The translations under genes were made by a program, and so were the position numbers. This document shows, piece by piece, positions 42,927 through 52,473 of a stretch of DNA of 64,000 bases (position 1 is its first letter; the number at the start of each line of letters is the position of its first letter). The notes below the pieces were generated by a model that worked only from the letters and a program-made list of their open reading frames with translations, was not told the DNA's origin and ran no database searches. Source of the stretch: CBDDHT01 sp965227905 (lineage in GTDB: Bacteria; Pseudomonadota; Alphaproteobacteria; Rhizobiales; Methyloligellaceae); assembly GCA_965227905.1 (NCBI GenBank), contig OZ245780.1, positions 1,116,001-1,180,000 of the forward strand, read 5' to 3'.

Positions 42927-43409
42927 TCATTCGCGATGGTATGGGTGTTTCGCCAAGATCGTAACTGCGCGGTACAGCTGTTCAGCCAGAATGCAACGCG
43001 CCAGTTCGTGAGGCAGGGTCATTGGGCCGAGCGATCGGCGCTCGTTCGCTGCTTTCAGGAATTCGGAATGATGCCCGTCAGCGCCTCCGATGGCCAATAC
43101 CAGGTCGCGGATTCCGTCATCCCGTAGGCCGGCAAGATGCTGAGCGAACGCTTCGCTGGAGCATGATTTGCCGCGTTCATCCATTGCAATGAGATGAGCG
43201 TGTTCCGGGACCTTGGTCAGCAGCGCGGCTCCTTCATCACGCTGGCGCTCGGCGCCGGTGCCGCGTTTCGCAGGATTCGTCTCAACGACTGTGAGTGGTC
43301 CCAGACCGAGAGAACGGCCCAATGGAGCAAGCCTCTCCTGATAGCGAGACATCAGAGCCCGTTCAGCGTCGCCTTTGAGGCGGCCGACGGCAACAATGAC
43401 AAAACGCAT
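42927..43409 (-). CDS. rlmH: 23S rRNA (pseudouridine1915-N3)-methyltransferase
   Basis: 160 aa SPOUT-family methyltransferase using S-adenosylmethionine. Hallmarks: LIAMDERGKSCSSEAFA, DLVLAIGGADGHHSEF and the C-terminal LPHELARCILAEQLYRA ... HPYHRE. Follows rsfS by 12 nt, the conserved order. Confidence 0.96.
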   Translation of the reverse strand: MRFVIVAVGRLKGDAERALMSRYQERLAPLGRSLGLGPLTVVETNPAKRGTGAERQRDEGAALLTKVPEHAHLIAMDERGKSCSSEAFAQHLAGLRDDGIRDLVLAIGGADGHHSEFLKAANERRSLGPMTLPHELARCILAEQLYRAVTILAKHPYHRE

Positions 43410-43421
43410 GATTGGCCGTTG

Positions 43422-43838
43422 TCAGCTTGGGACGACAGAGAGATCTTCCGGACGGTCGGACGACCACATCTTTTCCAGATTGTAGAACGCACGTACTTCC
43501 GGCCGGAAGATATGTACGATGACATCTCCCGTATCGATCAGGACCCAGTCGCAATGGGGCATGCCCTCGACTCGCTGATTGCCGTGCCCCTCTTTCTTGA
43601 GCGCTTTGAGCAGGCGATCGGCAATCGCGCCCACATGTGTGTGCGAGCGTCCCGATGCAACAATCATCTGATCTGCGATGGAGGATTTGCCAGCCAATGG
43701 AATCGATACAATGTCCTCCGCTTTCGCATCGTCCAGTGTCTCGAGCATCAAGCTTAGCACTGCAGCCGCCCCGGCGTTGATAGGCCGAGCTTCGGCTGTG
43801 GGCGTACCGGTTTCGGTCGCCTCAGTCGTTGTAGGCAT
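43422..43838 (-). CDS. rsfS: ribosome silencing factor RsfS
   Basis: 138 aa. Binds L14 on the 50S subunit and blocks joining under starvation. The family core is LETLDDAKAEDIVSIPLAGKSSIADQM, VASGRSHTHVGAIADRL, EGMPHCDWVLIDTGDVIVHIF and ends RAFYNLEKMW. Normally follows nadD; here a 5.5-kb module on the other strand separates them. First gene of the rsfS-rlmH-envC-ctpA-yibQ-rppH run. Confidence 0.96.
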   Translation of the reverse strand: MPTTTEATETGTPTAEARPINAGAAAVLSLMLETLDDAKAEDIVSIPLAGKSSIADQMIVASGRSHTHVGAIADRLLKALKKEGHGNQRVEGMPHCDWVLIDTGDVIVHIFRPEVRAFYNLEKMWSSDRPEDLSVVPS

Positions 43839-44084
43839 ACTCAGGTAAGTGTCCCTTCGTCATGCTGCCGTCAATTGCCATTCGGCGTCGCCTGAACCGT
43901 GCGATGCCATTCTATTCCAGCCCGGTGAAAACCAAGCCTCCGCTGGCACCATAATATGCGCGAAATATGAAATTCAAGCGTCGCAAGCGAGATCTTTCCC
44001 ACAACAAATGATCTCCAGCCATGACCAATCTATCAGGCTTCTTCCCATTCCGTCAGTATTTCTTCGCAATATGATTGCTACAAA

Positions 44085-44096
44085 ATTGTTGACAAT
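44085..44096. promoter_or_regulatory. candidate GntR operator overlapping a -35 element
   Basis: ATTGT-TG-ACAAT (44085-44096) is the half-site pattern typical of FCD-type GntR proteins; a TTGACA -35 (44089-44094) lies inside it, with a weak -10 about 17 nt on. It is 57 nt before the GntR start. The 314-nt divergent gap 43839-44152 holds no gene. Confidence 0.5.
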
Positions 44097-44152
44097 GTTG
44101 TCCATAAAACTCAACTTGCTGAAAAATCGCTGAACTGGGAGCCTCAAGTCCG

Positions 44153-44851
44153 ATGTCGGACAAAAAAATCGTGAATCTCGCTGCCATTTCGTCATCCGCT
44201 GCAACGGCGGCATCAGACACGGAACGCCTCGTCGAGGAATTGCGTCGGCGGATCGTCGGTCACGAGGTGCCGCCAGGCACACGTTTGCGAGAGCATGCAT
44301 TGGCCCAGGAATTTGCGGTTTCTCGCGGACGTGTTCGCGACGCATTCGGTGTTCTCGAGGAACGCGGCCTGATTGAGAGAATTCCCAACAAAGGTGCGGT
44401 CGTCACCAGGCTGGAGGCAGACCGGATCCAAGAGTTGTTCGAGGTTCGCGAATTCCTGGAGGCGGCAATGGTCCGTCTTGCGACACAGAGAGCCGGTCCT
44501 GAGACATGGGAACGGCTTCTTGATGTCTTTGGCGATTCTCTGAGAGACGCGGTCGCGGACAATGACTTCGATGCCTATACTGCAGCTGTCAGCGAGTTCC
44601 GCGCTGCCTGCATTTCCGCCGCTGAGAACGAGACACTGAAGGACCTGTTGGACAGTCTCTACGACAGGATCCAGGGGATGACGCGGCGTTTGGTTCTTGT
44701 GCCCGGCCGCGCGATGGAAGGCTTTCGTCAACATCAGGAAATTCTGCGCGCGATGCGGGACGGCGATGCAGACCGGGCCGAACAGCTGAAACGCGAGAAT
44801 ATCCGGACCGCGCGAGAGTGGTTTCAGCGCTACCAGTCCTATCTTTTGTGA
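44153..44851 (+). CDS. GntR-family regulator, FCD subfamily
   Basis: 232 aa. Winged helix (about 23-85, VPPGTRLREHALAQEFAVSRGRVRDAFGVLEERGLI in consecutive parts) and an FCD ligand domain (about 95-220). It starts the plus-strand carboxylase module, 15 nt before the CoA-transferase, so it likely controls these genes and itself through the upstream palindrome. The ligand is probably an acid or CoA-linked substrate of the pathway (inference). Confidence 0.9.
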   Translation: MSDKKIVNLAAISSSAATAASDTERLVEELRRRIVGHEVPPGTRLREHALAQEFAVSRGRVRDAFGVLEERGLIERIPNKGAVVTRLEADRIQELFEVREFLEAAMVRLATQRAGPETWERLLDVFGDSLRDAVADNDFDAYTAAVSEFRAACISAAENETLKDLLDSLYDRIQGMTRRLVLVPGRAMEGFRQHQEILRAMRDGDADRAEQLKRENIRTAREWFQRYQSYLL

Positions 44852-44866
44852 GGAGAGCCCGATCGC

Positions 44867-46108
44867 ATGGCAACAGATTCGAAGATCAGTTCCGCATCCG
44901 GACCTTTGGTTGGCTTGCGCGTTGTCGAGTTCGGCTCCACGGTTGCCGGACCATTCTGTGCCCGGCTTCTGGCCGACTTTGGCGCTGATGTGATCAAGAT
45001 CGAGCAGCCGGAAGGCGACACCATCCGCTCGATGGGGACACAACATGATGGTCAGTCGCTCTATGCAGCGTCGATCCTGCGTAACAAGCGTCTGATATCA
45101 CTTAACCTTCGCGACGAGGCGGGGCGAGAGCTTGCGCGAGATTTTTGCCGGAAAGCCGATATCGTCGTCGAGAACTTTCGCCCGGGCACGATGAAGCGAT
45201 GGGGGCTGGGTTATGATGAACTCTCCCGGGAAAATCCTGGTCTGATATTTGTCCAGATCAGCGGATTTGGTCAGGACGGGCCTTACAGCACGCGCGGTGG
45301 TTATGGTGTTGTGTGCGAAGCCGTCAGCGGGATGCGTGAAATCACTGGTGATCCTGACCGTCCGCCACCGCGAGTTGCGACCTCGATTACAGACTACATC
45401 GCTGGCCTTTACGCTGCATTCGGTGCTGTCATGGCCGTTGTCGAACGTCATCGGACCGGCCGAGGACAGGTCGTTGATTCGGCCCTCTATGAGGGAGCGT
45501 TCAGCTTCATGGAGCCGCACATCCCGGCCTTTCAGCAGGCAGGGAAAGTCGCAGAGCGCGCCGGACCAAGGCTGCCGGGCAGCACGCCAAACTCGCTTTA
45601 CGAGACCGGCGACGGGCGTCAAATCGTCATAACAGCCGCTGCAGATGCGGTTTTCGTTCGTCTGGCAAATGCAATCGGCAAGCCGCATTTGGCTGAAGAT
45701 CCCCGGTTTTCGTCGAACCTCGCGCGTGTTGAAAATGAGGATGCGTGCGATGCCGAGATCAGCGAATGGACCCGGTCCAAAACCACCACTGAAATCGAAG
45801 CGATCATGGTCGATGCAAAGGTGCCTGCAGCACGCATTTATACGGTCGCGGATATTTTCGACGATCCACATTATCGCGCACGCGGAATGCTGTTGGATGT
45901 GGAAGACACCGATCTCGGCGCAGTGACCGTGACCGGTATTGTGCCCAAACTCTCACAGACACCGGGCGCCGTATGGCGGGCAGGACCGCGGATCGGCGAA
46001 GACACATTGGCGGTATTGCGGGATGAGTTGGATTTGACCGAACAGCAGATTCAAGGGCTGCAGCGAAGAGGGATTATTGCCGGCTCGTCGCTATCCACTG
46101 AAACCTGA
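44867..46108 (+). CDS. CaiB/BaiF-type family III CoA-transferase
   Basis: 413 aa. Moves CoA between acids. The opening GLRVVEFGSTVAGPFCARLLADFGADVIKIEQPEGD (in segments) and the catalytic Asp in SITDYIAGLYAAFGAVMA are present, with the C-terminal PAARIYTVADIFDDPHYRARGM. It lies 29 nt before the biotin carrier gene, so it may make or use the acyl-CoA that the carboxylase acts on. The substrate is not identified by sequence. Confidence 0.92.
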   Translation: MATDSKISSASGPLVGLRVVEFGSTVAGPFCARLLADFGADVIKIEQPEGDTIRSMGTQHDGQSLYAASILRNKRLISLNLRDEAGRELARDFCRKADIVVENFRPGTMKRWGLGYDELSRENPGLIFVQISGFGQDGPYSTRGGYGVVCEAVSGMREITGDPDRPPPRVATSITDYIAGLYAAFGAVMAVVERHRTGRGQVVDSALYEGAFSFMEPHIPAFQQAGKVAERAGPRLPGSTPNSLYETGDGRQIVITAAADAVFVRLANAIGKPHLAEDPRFSSNLARVENEDACDAEISEWTRSKTTTEIEAIMVDAKVPAARIYTVADIFDDPHYRARGMLLDVEDTDLGAVTVTGIVPKLSQTPGAVWRAGPRIGEDTLAVLRDELDLTEQQIQGLQRRGIIAGSSLSTET

Positions 46109-46137
46109 ACACAGAAGAATAGAACTGGAAAAACAGA

Positions 46138-46359
46138 ATGGCTTCCAAATCCATAGAATCCGAAGTGACCGGTTCGGTCTGGAAAATTGAGAAATCCGTT
46201 GGAGACCGTGTCGAAGAAGGGGATGTCATCATGATCCTCGAGTCCATGAAGATGGAAATCCCTGTCGAAGCCCCGCAAGCCGGAACGCTGAAAGAGATCC
46301 TTGTCCAGCCAGAGGACTCGGTGGAAGAGGATCAAGCTCTGTGCACGATCGAGACATGA
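46138..46359 (+). CDS. biotin carboxyl carrier protein (stand-alone)
   Basis: 73 aa biotinyl domain only. The biotinylation motif ESMKMEIP places Lys38, and the fold ends in QALCTIET. Carries carboxybiotin between the biotin carboxylase and carboxyltransferase encoded downstream. Much shorter than AccB (about 150 aa), lacking the N-terminal part, as is usual for propionyl-CoA-type or other acyl-CoA carboxylases. Stop overlaps the next start (ATGA, 46356-46359). Confidence 0.92.
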   Translation: MASKSIESEVTGSVWKIEKSVGDRVEEGDVIMILESMKMEIPVEAPQAGTLKEILVQPEDSVEEDQALCTIET

Positions 46360-47957
46360 AAACAGACAAGGGAAATGGTGGTGCCGATGAAGCGTCGGTC
46401 AATCCGCTCATAGAGGAAGTTCATATCCGTCGCGGATTCGCTCAGGAAATGGGCGGCGCTGAATCCGTCGAACGTCACCACACGAACGGCCGGCTCACGA
46501 TCCGTGAGCGTATTGACCATCTGACCGACGCGAACAGTTTGCGAGAGATAGGAACGCTTGCCGGTTCGGGCGAGTATGACGAGAACCACAAACTCATTAG
46601 CGCCAAGCCGGCACCCTATGTTGCTGGGCTTGCCCGTATCGATGGCCGGCCGGTGGCGATCGGCGGCGAAGACTTTACGGTCCGAGGAGGAACGAGCTTC
46701 GGTGCCATGCGGCGCAAGGGCGGGCAGGGCGGATTCATCGAGGACCTCGCCCACCACTACAAAATTCCTCTGGTCAATCTGATTGACGGCGCTGGCGGAA
46801 CGGTGACGTCAGCCAAACGCCGCGGTTATGTGGTTTTTCCTGGCGTGGACGGTTTCGAACGCTCCGTCCAATTGCTAGGCGAGGTCCCGGTTGTTGCTGC
46901 TGTGGTCGGGACGGCTGCTGGCGGCCCGGCAGGGCGTGCGATCCTTTCACATTTTTCCCTGATGGTGCGCGGCACAAGTCAGGTGTTCGCCGCCGGCCCT
47001 CCCGTAGTGAAACGCTCGCTTGGCCAAGACATCGACAAGGATGAACTCGGCGGTGCCAAGACCGCTGTCGACAAGGCCGGCACGATCCACAATGCGGTGG
47101 ATACAGAAGAGGAGGCATTCGAACAGATCTGCAAATTCCTCAGCTTCATGCCTCAGAATGTCTGGGAACTGCCACCAAATGTCGAATGCTCCGATCCGAC
47201 GGATCGCTGCGAGGAAGCGCTTGCGCATATTGTGCCTGACAAGCGAACGCAACCTTACGACATGCGGAAACTGGTTTCGTATGTCGTTGACAGAGACACG
47301 ATGTTCGAGATCCAGCCGACAAATGGAAAGGCTGTCGTTACGGCATTGGCGCGGCTTGGAGGTCGTCCCGTTGGCATCATCGCCAACAACCCGAAGGTCT
47401 ATGGTGGAGCCATGGACGCGGCCGCTGCACGCAAGCAAATCCGATTCATGGAGCTGTGCGATACGTTCCATATCCCGATCGTCTTTTTCGTGGATGTGCC
47501 CGGTTTCATGGTCGGTCTGAAAGCAGAGCAAGAGGGGACGTTGCGCGAAGGCATGCGAGCGGTCTATGTCGCAGGTCAACTCAGTGTTCCGACCATCACA
47601 TTGGTGATCCGCAAGTGTTACGGTATGGCGGGAATGGCGACCTGCAACAAGAATGACATCGACCTGAAGCTGTCATGGCCGACGGGAGAGTGGGGGTCGT
47701 TGCCCGTTGAAGGAGGCGTTGCCGCTGCATTCCGCCGTGACATCGCCGCTGCTCCCGACCCCAAGGCGCGCGAGAAGGAGTTGGAAGAGGAATTGCGGGC
47801 CTACGCGTCGCCTTTCCGCACGGCCGAAGCGTTCGCGGTCGAGGAAATCATCGATCCGCGGGAGACCCGGCCGATTCTCTGCGAATTCATCGCTTTGGCG
47901 GAAGGCCGACTGCGCGCCAACCTTGGGCCAAAAGCTAAAGCCGGCGTATCGCCGTAA
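46356..47957 (+). CDS. acyl-CoA carboxylase carboxyltransferase subunit
   Basis: 533 aa from ATG 46356. Two crotonase-like halves: the N-terminal half with GGEDFTVRGGTSFGAMRRKGG and NLIDGAGGTV, the C-terminal half with GRPVGIIANNPKVYGGAMDAAAARK, FVDVPGFMVGLKAEQEGTLREG and IRKCYGMAGMA. Moves CO2 from biotin to an acyl-CoA. The type resembles propionyl/methylmalonyl- or methylcrotonyl-CoA carboxyltransferases; which acyl group cannot be fixed. Part of the same operon as the carrier. Confidence 0.92.
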   Translation: MKTDKGNGGADEASVNPLIEEVHIRRGFAQEMGGAESVERHHTNGRLTIRERIDHLTDANSLREIGTLAGSGEYDENHKLISAKPAPYVAGLARIDGRPVAIGGEDFTVRGGTSFGAMRRKGGQGGFIEDLAHHYKIPLVNLIDGAGGTVTSAKRRGYVVFPGVDGFERSVQLLGEVPVVAAVVGTAAGGPAGRAILSHFSLMVRGTSQVFAAGPPVVKRSLGQDIDKDELGGAKTAVDKAGTIHNAVDTEEEAFEQICKFLSFMPQNVWELPPNVECSDPTDRCEEALAHIVPDKRTQPYDMRKLVSYVVDRDTMFEIQPTNGKAVVTALARLGGRPVGIIANNPKVYGGAMDAAAARKQIRFMELCDTFHIPIVFFVDVPGFMVGLKAEQEGTLREGMRAVYVAGQLSVPTITLVIRKCYGMAGMATCNKNDIDLKLSWPTGEWGSLPVEGGVAAAFRRDIAAAPDPKAREKELEEELRAYASPFRTAEAFAVEEIIDPRETRPILCEFIALAEGRLRANLGPKAKAGVSP

Positions 47958-48004
47958 CCGCCTATTTCCAAAGACCAAACCACTATCAAGGACGGGATCG
48001 TATC

Positions 48005-49378
48005 GTGGTGTCCATATCCAATATACTGATTGCCAACAGAGGTGAGATTGCCTGCCGGATCATACGAACCTGCAAGGAAATGGGCATCGAAACGGTTGCA
48101 GTCTATTCCGAAGCTGACCGTAATGCGCTGCATGTGTCGCTCGCCGATCAGGCCATGGAGATCGGACCGCCGCCGGCACCGAAGAGCTATCTTGATGCGC
48201 AGGCCATACTTGATGCTGCAAAGAAAAGTGGCGCGGATGCCGTTCATCCCGGCTACGGATTCATGTCCGAAAATGCGGACTTTGCGACGCAGGTTCAAGA
48301 TGCGGGCTTGATATGGATCGGACCGGCCCCGGAAACAATCACGGCAATGGGCGACAAGGAGCGCGCGCGGGCGATTGCCCGCGAATGCAACGTACCGGTC
48401 CTCCCTGGTAGTGATCGGTTCGATACAGCCGAGATTGAGAATCTGGATGTCATTGCCGAGGAGATCGGCTACCCGCTTCTCGTAAAGGCGGCGGCTGGAG
48501 GCGGCGGTATCGGGATGCGCGTTGTGGAGACGTCGGACAAGCTCGCCGCCGCGATCGAGACGACGCAAAAGCTGGCTGCGAGAACTTTTAATGATCCGTC
48601 CGTTTATCTCGAGCGCTATGTTCCCAATGCGCGCCACGTCGAAGTTCAGGTCTTCGGCTTCGGAGACGGCAACGGTGTACATATCTTCGATAGGGACTGC
48701 ACGATCCAGCGCCGGTTTCAAAAGGTGATTGAGGAGGCGCCGGCACCGGCATTGCCTGATCGTGTGCGTGCGCATCTCCATGAGGCCGCCTTGTCTCTGG
48801 TGCGGGGGCAACACTATCTCGGTGCCGGCACGGTTGAGTTCGTCTATGACTGCGATCGTGAAGACGTGACGTTTCTGGAGATGAACACGCGGATCCAGGT
48901 CGAGCATTCGGCGACCGAGATGGTCACCGGGCTCGATTTGGTCCGGTGGCAGATCGAAGCCGCATCCGGAAGCCTGGTCGCTCCAGCGCAAGTTGAACTG
49001 TCTTGCGACAGTCACGCTCTAGAGTGCCGCATCTATGCGGAACGTCCTGAGAAGAACTTCTTTCCCTCACCAGGAACGCTGGAAACTCTGCAGTTTCCTG
49101 ATCAAAGCGATGATTTGCGGATCGATACGGGTGTTCGCGAAGGCGATGACATCACGCCGTTCTACGATCCCATGATCGCGAAGATGATTGCATCCGGTCA
49201 GAACCGGGCGGCTGCGATTGCGCGGATGCGACGCGCATTGGCGAAAACGAAGATCTCGGGAGTCGGAACAAATCTCTCGTTCCTTCTGGAGGTCTTAGAT
49301 GATCCGGAATTCGGGGCTGCCAACGTAACGACCCGCTACGTCGATGCGCGACAGGCACGATTGAAAGCGAAGGGCTGA
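48005..49378 (+). CDS. biotin carboxylase subunit
   Basis: 457 aa. ATP-grasp enzyme that carboxylates biotin from bicarbonate. ILIANRGEIACRIIRTCKEMG opens the N-terminal domain. The glycine loop KAAAGGGGIGMRVV and EMNTRIQVEHSATEMVTGLDLVRWQ give ATP and biotin contacts, and the C-terminal domain ends near residue 450. No biotin-carrier or BT domain is fused. GTG at 48005 (a second GTG at 48008) follows AAGGACGGG. Last gene of the module; its stop is 13 nt from the convergent nadD stop. Confidence 0.92.
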   Translation: MVSISNILIANRGEIACRIIRTCKEMGIETVAVYSEADRNALHVSLADQAMEIGPPPAPKSYLDAQAILDAAKKSGADAVHPGYGFMSENADFATQVQDAGLIWIGPAPETITAMGDKERARAIARECNVPVLPGSDRFDTAEIENLDVIAEEIGYPLLVKAAAGGGGIGMRVVETSDKLAAAIETTQKLAARTFNDPSVYLERYVPNARHVEVQVFGFGDGNGVHIFDRDCTIQRRFQKVIEEAPAPALPDRVRAHLHEAALSLVRGQHYLGAGTVEFVYDCDREDVTFLEMNTRIQVEHSATEMVTGLDLVRWQIEAASGSLVAPAQVELSCDSHALECRIYAERPEKNFFPSPGTLETLQFPDQSDDLRIDTGVREGDDITPFYDPMIAKMIASGQNRAAAIARMRRALAKTKISGVGTNLSFLLEVLDDPEFGAANVTTRYVDARQARLKAKG

Positions 49379-49391
49379 TAGGCGTCGGGCG

Positions 49392-50030
49392 TTAGTCGGG
49401 ACGGGTTTTTTCGCGTATTTCGGTTGAAGAGATATCCGCTAGGCGCAAATTCAGCAACGTCCAGACGGGAACTTCTGCTGTCGAAAGACCGCCGACATCC
49501 GCGTCGTCAATGCGATAGTCGGCAAGGACCTTCGCCGCTGGCGCGCTCAGCGCTTTGTAGCGGTAGCTGGGTCGGTCGATGACGGCAATCGGAACGAGAT
49601 TTGCGATATCGCGCCAACCGCGCCAGCGGTGGAAGGTCGCCAAATTGTCGGCACCCATGATCCACGTGAATGCAACGCCTGGAAAACGCCGTTTCAAGAC
49701 CGTCAGGGTATGAACGGTAAAGGGGTCGGGATGGCGTGCTTCGAAGCCGGTGACATCGATGCGCGCATGCCGAGCCCAGACCCTCGCCAGCTCAAGGCGT
49801 CTGGCGAACGATTTCCGGGCATCCGGCGATTTCAGAGGGTTGCCTGGTGTAACGAGCCACCACAAGCGGTCGAGCTGGAGGCGTTTCAGCGCAACAAGAC
49901 TGATATGCTTATGCCCTTCATGAGGCGGGTCGAAGGAGCCCCCGAGCAGACCGATACGCATTCCGGAATATGCTGGGGGAGGTCGGCGCAGAATCTCCGC
50001 GCTGACATCCATTTGTTCAATGTCCGGCAT
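49392..50030 (-). CDS. nadD: nicotinate-nucleotide adenylyltransferase
   Basis: 212 aa. Makes nicotinate adenine dinucleotide in NAD synthesis. Motifs GLLGGSFDPPHEGHKHIS and the ISSTEIR at the C-terminus (ADISSTEIREK) are typical. It lies 9 nt after proA in the obg-proB-proA-nadD run; the next gene is the inverted carboxylase module instead of rsfS. Confidence 0.95.
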   Translation of the reverse strand: MPDIEQMDVSAEILRRPPPAYSGMRIGLLGGSFDPPHEGHKHISLVALKRLQLDRLWWLVTPGNPLKSPDARKSFARRLELARVWARHARIDVTGFEARHPDPFTVHTLTVLKRRFPGVAFTWIMGADNLATFHRWRGWRDIANLVPIAVIDRPSYRYKALSAPAAKVLADYRIDDADVGGLSTAEVPVWTLLNLRLADISSTEIREKTRPD

Positions 50031-50039
50031 TTTATGTGA

Positions 50040-51335
50040 TCACGGCCGGGTCTGCCCCGATCCACGGACACGATATTTGAAGCTTGTCAGTTGTTCTACT
50101 CCGACCGGACCACGCGCATGCATTTTACCGGTTGCAATACCGATTTCGGCGCCCATGCCAAATTCGCCGCCGTCGGCAAACTGCGTCGAGGCATTGTGGA
50201 GGACGATTGCGCTATCGACCTGGCTGAGAAACTTGTCTGCCGTGTCTTGGTCATCGGTCACGATCGCATCGGTGTGTTGCGATCCATAGCGGGCGATATG
50301 ATCGATCGCATCGTCCACACCATCGATGATTTTCACGGATATGATCGAGTCGAGATACTCGGTGACCCAGTCGTCTTCGGTTGCGGGAATTGCCTTATTG
50401 TTGGCGTCCTGTACAGCGGCATCGCCGCGCACTTCGACGCCCGCATTGATCAGCGCGTCGACGAGGGGCGGGAGATGTGTCGCCGCTGCGGCTCGGTCGA
50501 CAAGGACAGTCTCGGCCGCGCCGCAGACCCCCGTTCGGCGCATCTTGGCATTAACCACGATATCCTTTGCCATCTCCAGATCGGCATGGCCGTCGACATA
50601 GACATGGCAAAGACCTTCAAGATGACTGAAGACCGGCACCCGCGCATCGGCCTGAACCCGGGCGATCAGATTCTTACCGCCTCTCGGCACGATGACATCG
50701 ATGGTGCCATCAAGTCCCTTGAGCATCAGGCCCACCGCTTCGCGATCTGTTGTCGGTACAAGCTGAATGGCTGCCTCCGGCAATCCCGCGGCGCTTAGTC
50801 CTTCGACAAGCGCCCGATGGATTGCTTCTGCGGAACATGCGCTTTCGGAACCGCCGCGCAAGATGACGGCATTTCCCGCCTTGAGCGACAGTCCGCCGGC
50901 GTCAGCGGTAACATTGGGGCGGCTTTCATAAATGATGCCGATAACACCGAGCGGTACGCGTACGCGCTCGATCTTCAAGCCATTCGGACGATCCCAGGTT
51001 GCCATGACTGCGCCAACCGGATCGTCGAGTGCTGCGATATCCTCAAGGCCTTTTGCCATCCCTTCAATGCGGTCCGGCGTCAGTTTCAGTCGATCGATAA
51101 AAGCTGCGGGTCTTTGCCGGGATTCAGCAAGATCTACATCCTTGTCATTCGCAGCGATAATGGCGGTTTCACCGTCACGGATCGCTGTCGCCATTGCCCG
51201 CAAGGCTGTGTTCTTGGTGTCCGCGTCAGCGAGGGCGAGTTCACGCGCTGCAGCCCTGGCTGCCTGGCCAAGGCTGCTCATCACGGCACCGACATCGTCG
51301 CGCGCATCATTCAGTTTGATTGCCGCGTCCACCAT
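50040..51335 (-). CDS. proA: glutamate-5-semialdehyde dehydrogenase
   Basis: 431 aa. Reduces gamma-glutamyl phosphate to glutamate semialdehyde in proline synthesis with NADPH. Contains ESRPNVTADAGGLSLKAGNAVILRGG (in parts) and the catalytic Cys in MRRTGVCGAAETVLVD. The start overlaps the end of proB by 29 nt. Confidence 0.96.
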   Translation of the reverse strand: MVDAAIKLNDARDDVGAVMSSLGQAARAAARELALADADTKNTALRAMATAIRDGETAIIAANDKDVDLAESRQRPAAFIDRLKLTPDRIEGMAKGLEDIAALDDPVGAVMATWDRPNGLKIERVRVPLGVIGIIYESRPNVTADAGGLSLKAGNAVILRGGSESACSAEAIHRALVEGLSAAGLPEAAIQLVPTTDREAVGLMLKGLDGTIDVIVPRGGKNLIARVQADARVPVFSHLEGLCHVYVDGHADLEMAKDIVVNAKMRRTGVCGAAETVLVDRAAAATHLPPLVDALINAGVEVRGDAAVQDANNKAIPATEDDWVTEYLDSIISVKIIDGVDDAIDHIARYGSQHTDAIVTDDQDTADKFLSQVDSAIVLHNASTQFADGGEFGMGAEIGIATGKMHARGPVGVEQLTSFKYRVRGSGQTRP

Positions 51336-52473
51336 TTCCCGTCCTCTTTTCGCTCTTTTGCGTGAGAGCCATATCGTCCCGATGGATCAGCTCCGATCGG
51401 CCACGGTAGCCCAGTATATCTGCGATTTCACGGCTTTTGTGGCCAATGATCCGCTCTGCGTCGGATCGTGCATAGGCAGAAATCCCACGACCGAGTATTT
51501 CGCCGTCGGCCGAGCGGATGATCACCGCATCGCCGCGGTCGAATCTGCCTTCAAGCTGAGACACGCCTGCAGGTAGCAGGCTGTTGCCTGCCTGCAGGGC
51601 TCGCGCGGCACCTTGGTCGACGATGACCGAGCCTCGAGGCTCAAGCGATCCGGCAATCCAGCGCTTGCGAGCGGCCACCGGCGTCGCTTCTGCAAGGAAC
51701 CATGTGGCGGGGCCACCGTTGGCGAGTGCTTTGATCGGGTGACGTTCCTTGCCGGTGGTAATGACCATGTGCGTACCGGCCGCCCCAGCGATTTTGGCGG
51801 CTGTGATTTTTGTGACCATGCCACCTCGCGAGAGATCCGTACCGGTATCGCCGGCCATTGCTTCGATTTCCGGCGTTATCTCGGTTATTTCGTCGAGGCG
51901 TGATGCATTCGGCGATTGCAGAGGAGGCGCAGTATAAAGGCCGTCGATATCAGAGAGCAGCACCAGGCAGTCAGCACTCATCATGCTCGCGACGCGTGCC
52001 GCCAGGCGGTCATTGTCACCGTAGCGGATCTCACTTGTTGCAACGGTATCGTTCTCGTTGACCACCGGAACGGCTTTGAGTTTGAGCAGGGTCTCGATGG
52101 TGCTGCGAGCATTGAGGTATCGACGGCGCTCTTCGGTGTCGGAGAGAGTCAGGAGAACTTGGGCCGTCACCAGACCGTGCGCTTTGAAGTGCCCCGCATA
52201 GGCATGCGCAAGATCGATCTGCCCGACCGATGCTGCAGCCTGACTGTCTTCGAGTTTCAGCGGGCCTCCGGGCAAACGGAGCACGTTTCGGCCAAGCGCT
52301 ATCGATCCCGAGGAGACGACGATGACCGAGCGCCCCTCGGCGGCAAGCTCCGCGATATCGCTTGCGAGCGAGGCAAGCCATTCGGCCTTCAGAGTGCCCG
52401 ACTCGGTATCGACCAGCAGTGATGATCCGATTTTGATGACCAGACGTCTGGCCTTAGCCCATTCCGTTCTCAT
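51307..52473 (-). CDS. proB: glutamate 5-kinase
   Basis: 388 aa from ATG 52473. The amino-acid kinase domain (about 1-265, RLVIKIGSSLLVD, VIVVSSGSIALGRNVL, VVNENDTVATSEIRYGDND) is followed by a PUA domain (about 285-375). Phosphorylates glutamate for proline synthesis. The start overlaps the obg stop by 4 nt (ATGA), which excludes the longer upstream reading frame. Confidence 0.95.
   Translation of the reverse strand: MRTEWAKARRLVIKIGSSLLVDTESGTLKAEWLASLASDIAELAAEGRSVIVVSSGSIALGRNVLRLPGGPLKLEDSQAAASVGQIDLAHAYAGHFKAHGLVTAQVLLTLSDTEERRRYLNARSTIETLLKLKAVPVVNENDTVATSEIRYGDNDRLAARVASMMSADCLVLLSDIDGLYTAPPLQSPNASRLDEITEITPEIEAMAGDTGTDLSRGGMVTKITAAKIAGAAGTHMVITTGKERHPIKALANGGPATWFLAEATPVAARKRWIAGSLEPRGSVIVDQGAARALQAGNSLLPAGVSQLEGRFDRGDAVIIRSADGEILGRGISAYARSDAERIIGHKSREIADILGYRGRSELIHRDDMALTQKSEKRTGNGGRGNQTE

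Noticed and set aside
44085..49378. Genomic island with integrase
   Set aside because: No integrase, tRNA or flanking direct repeat is visible, so I report only an islet.
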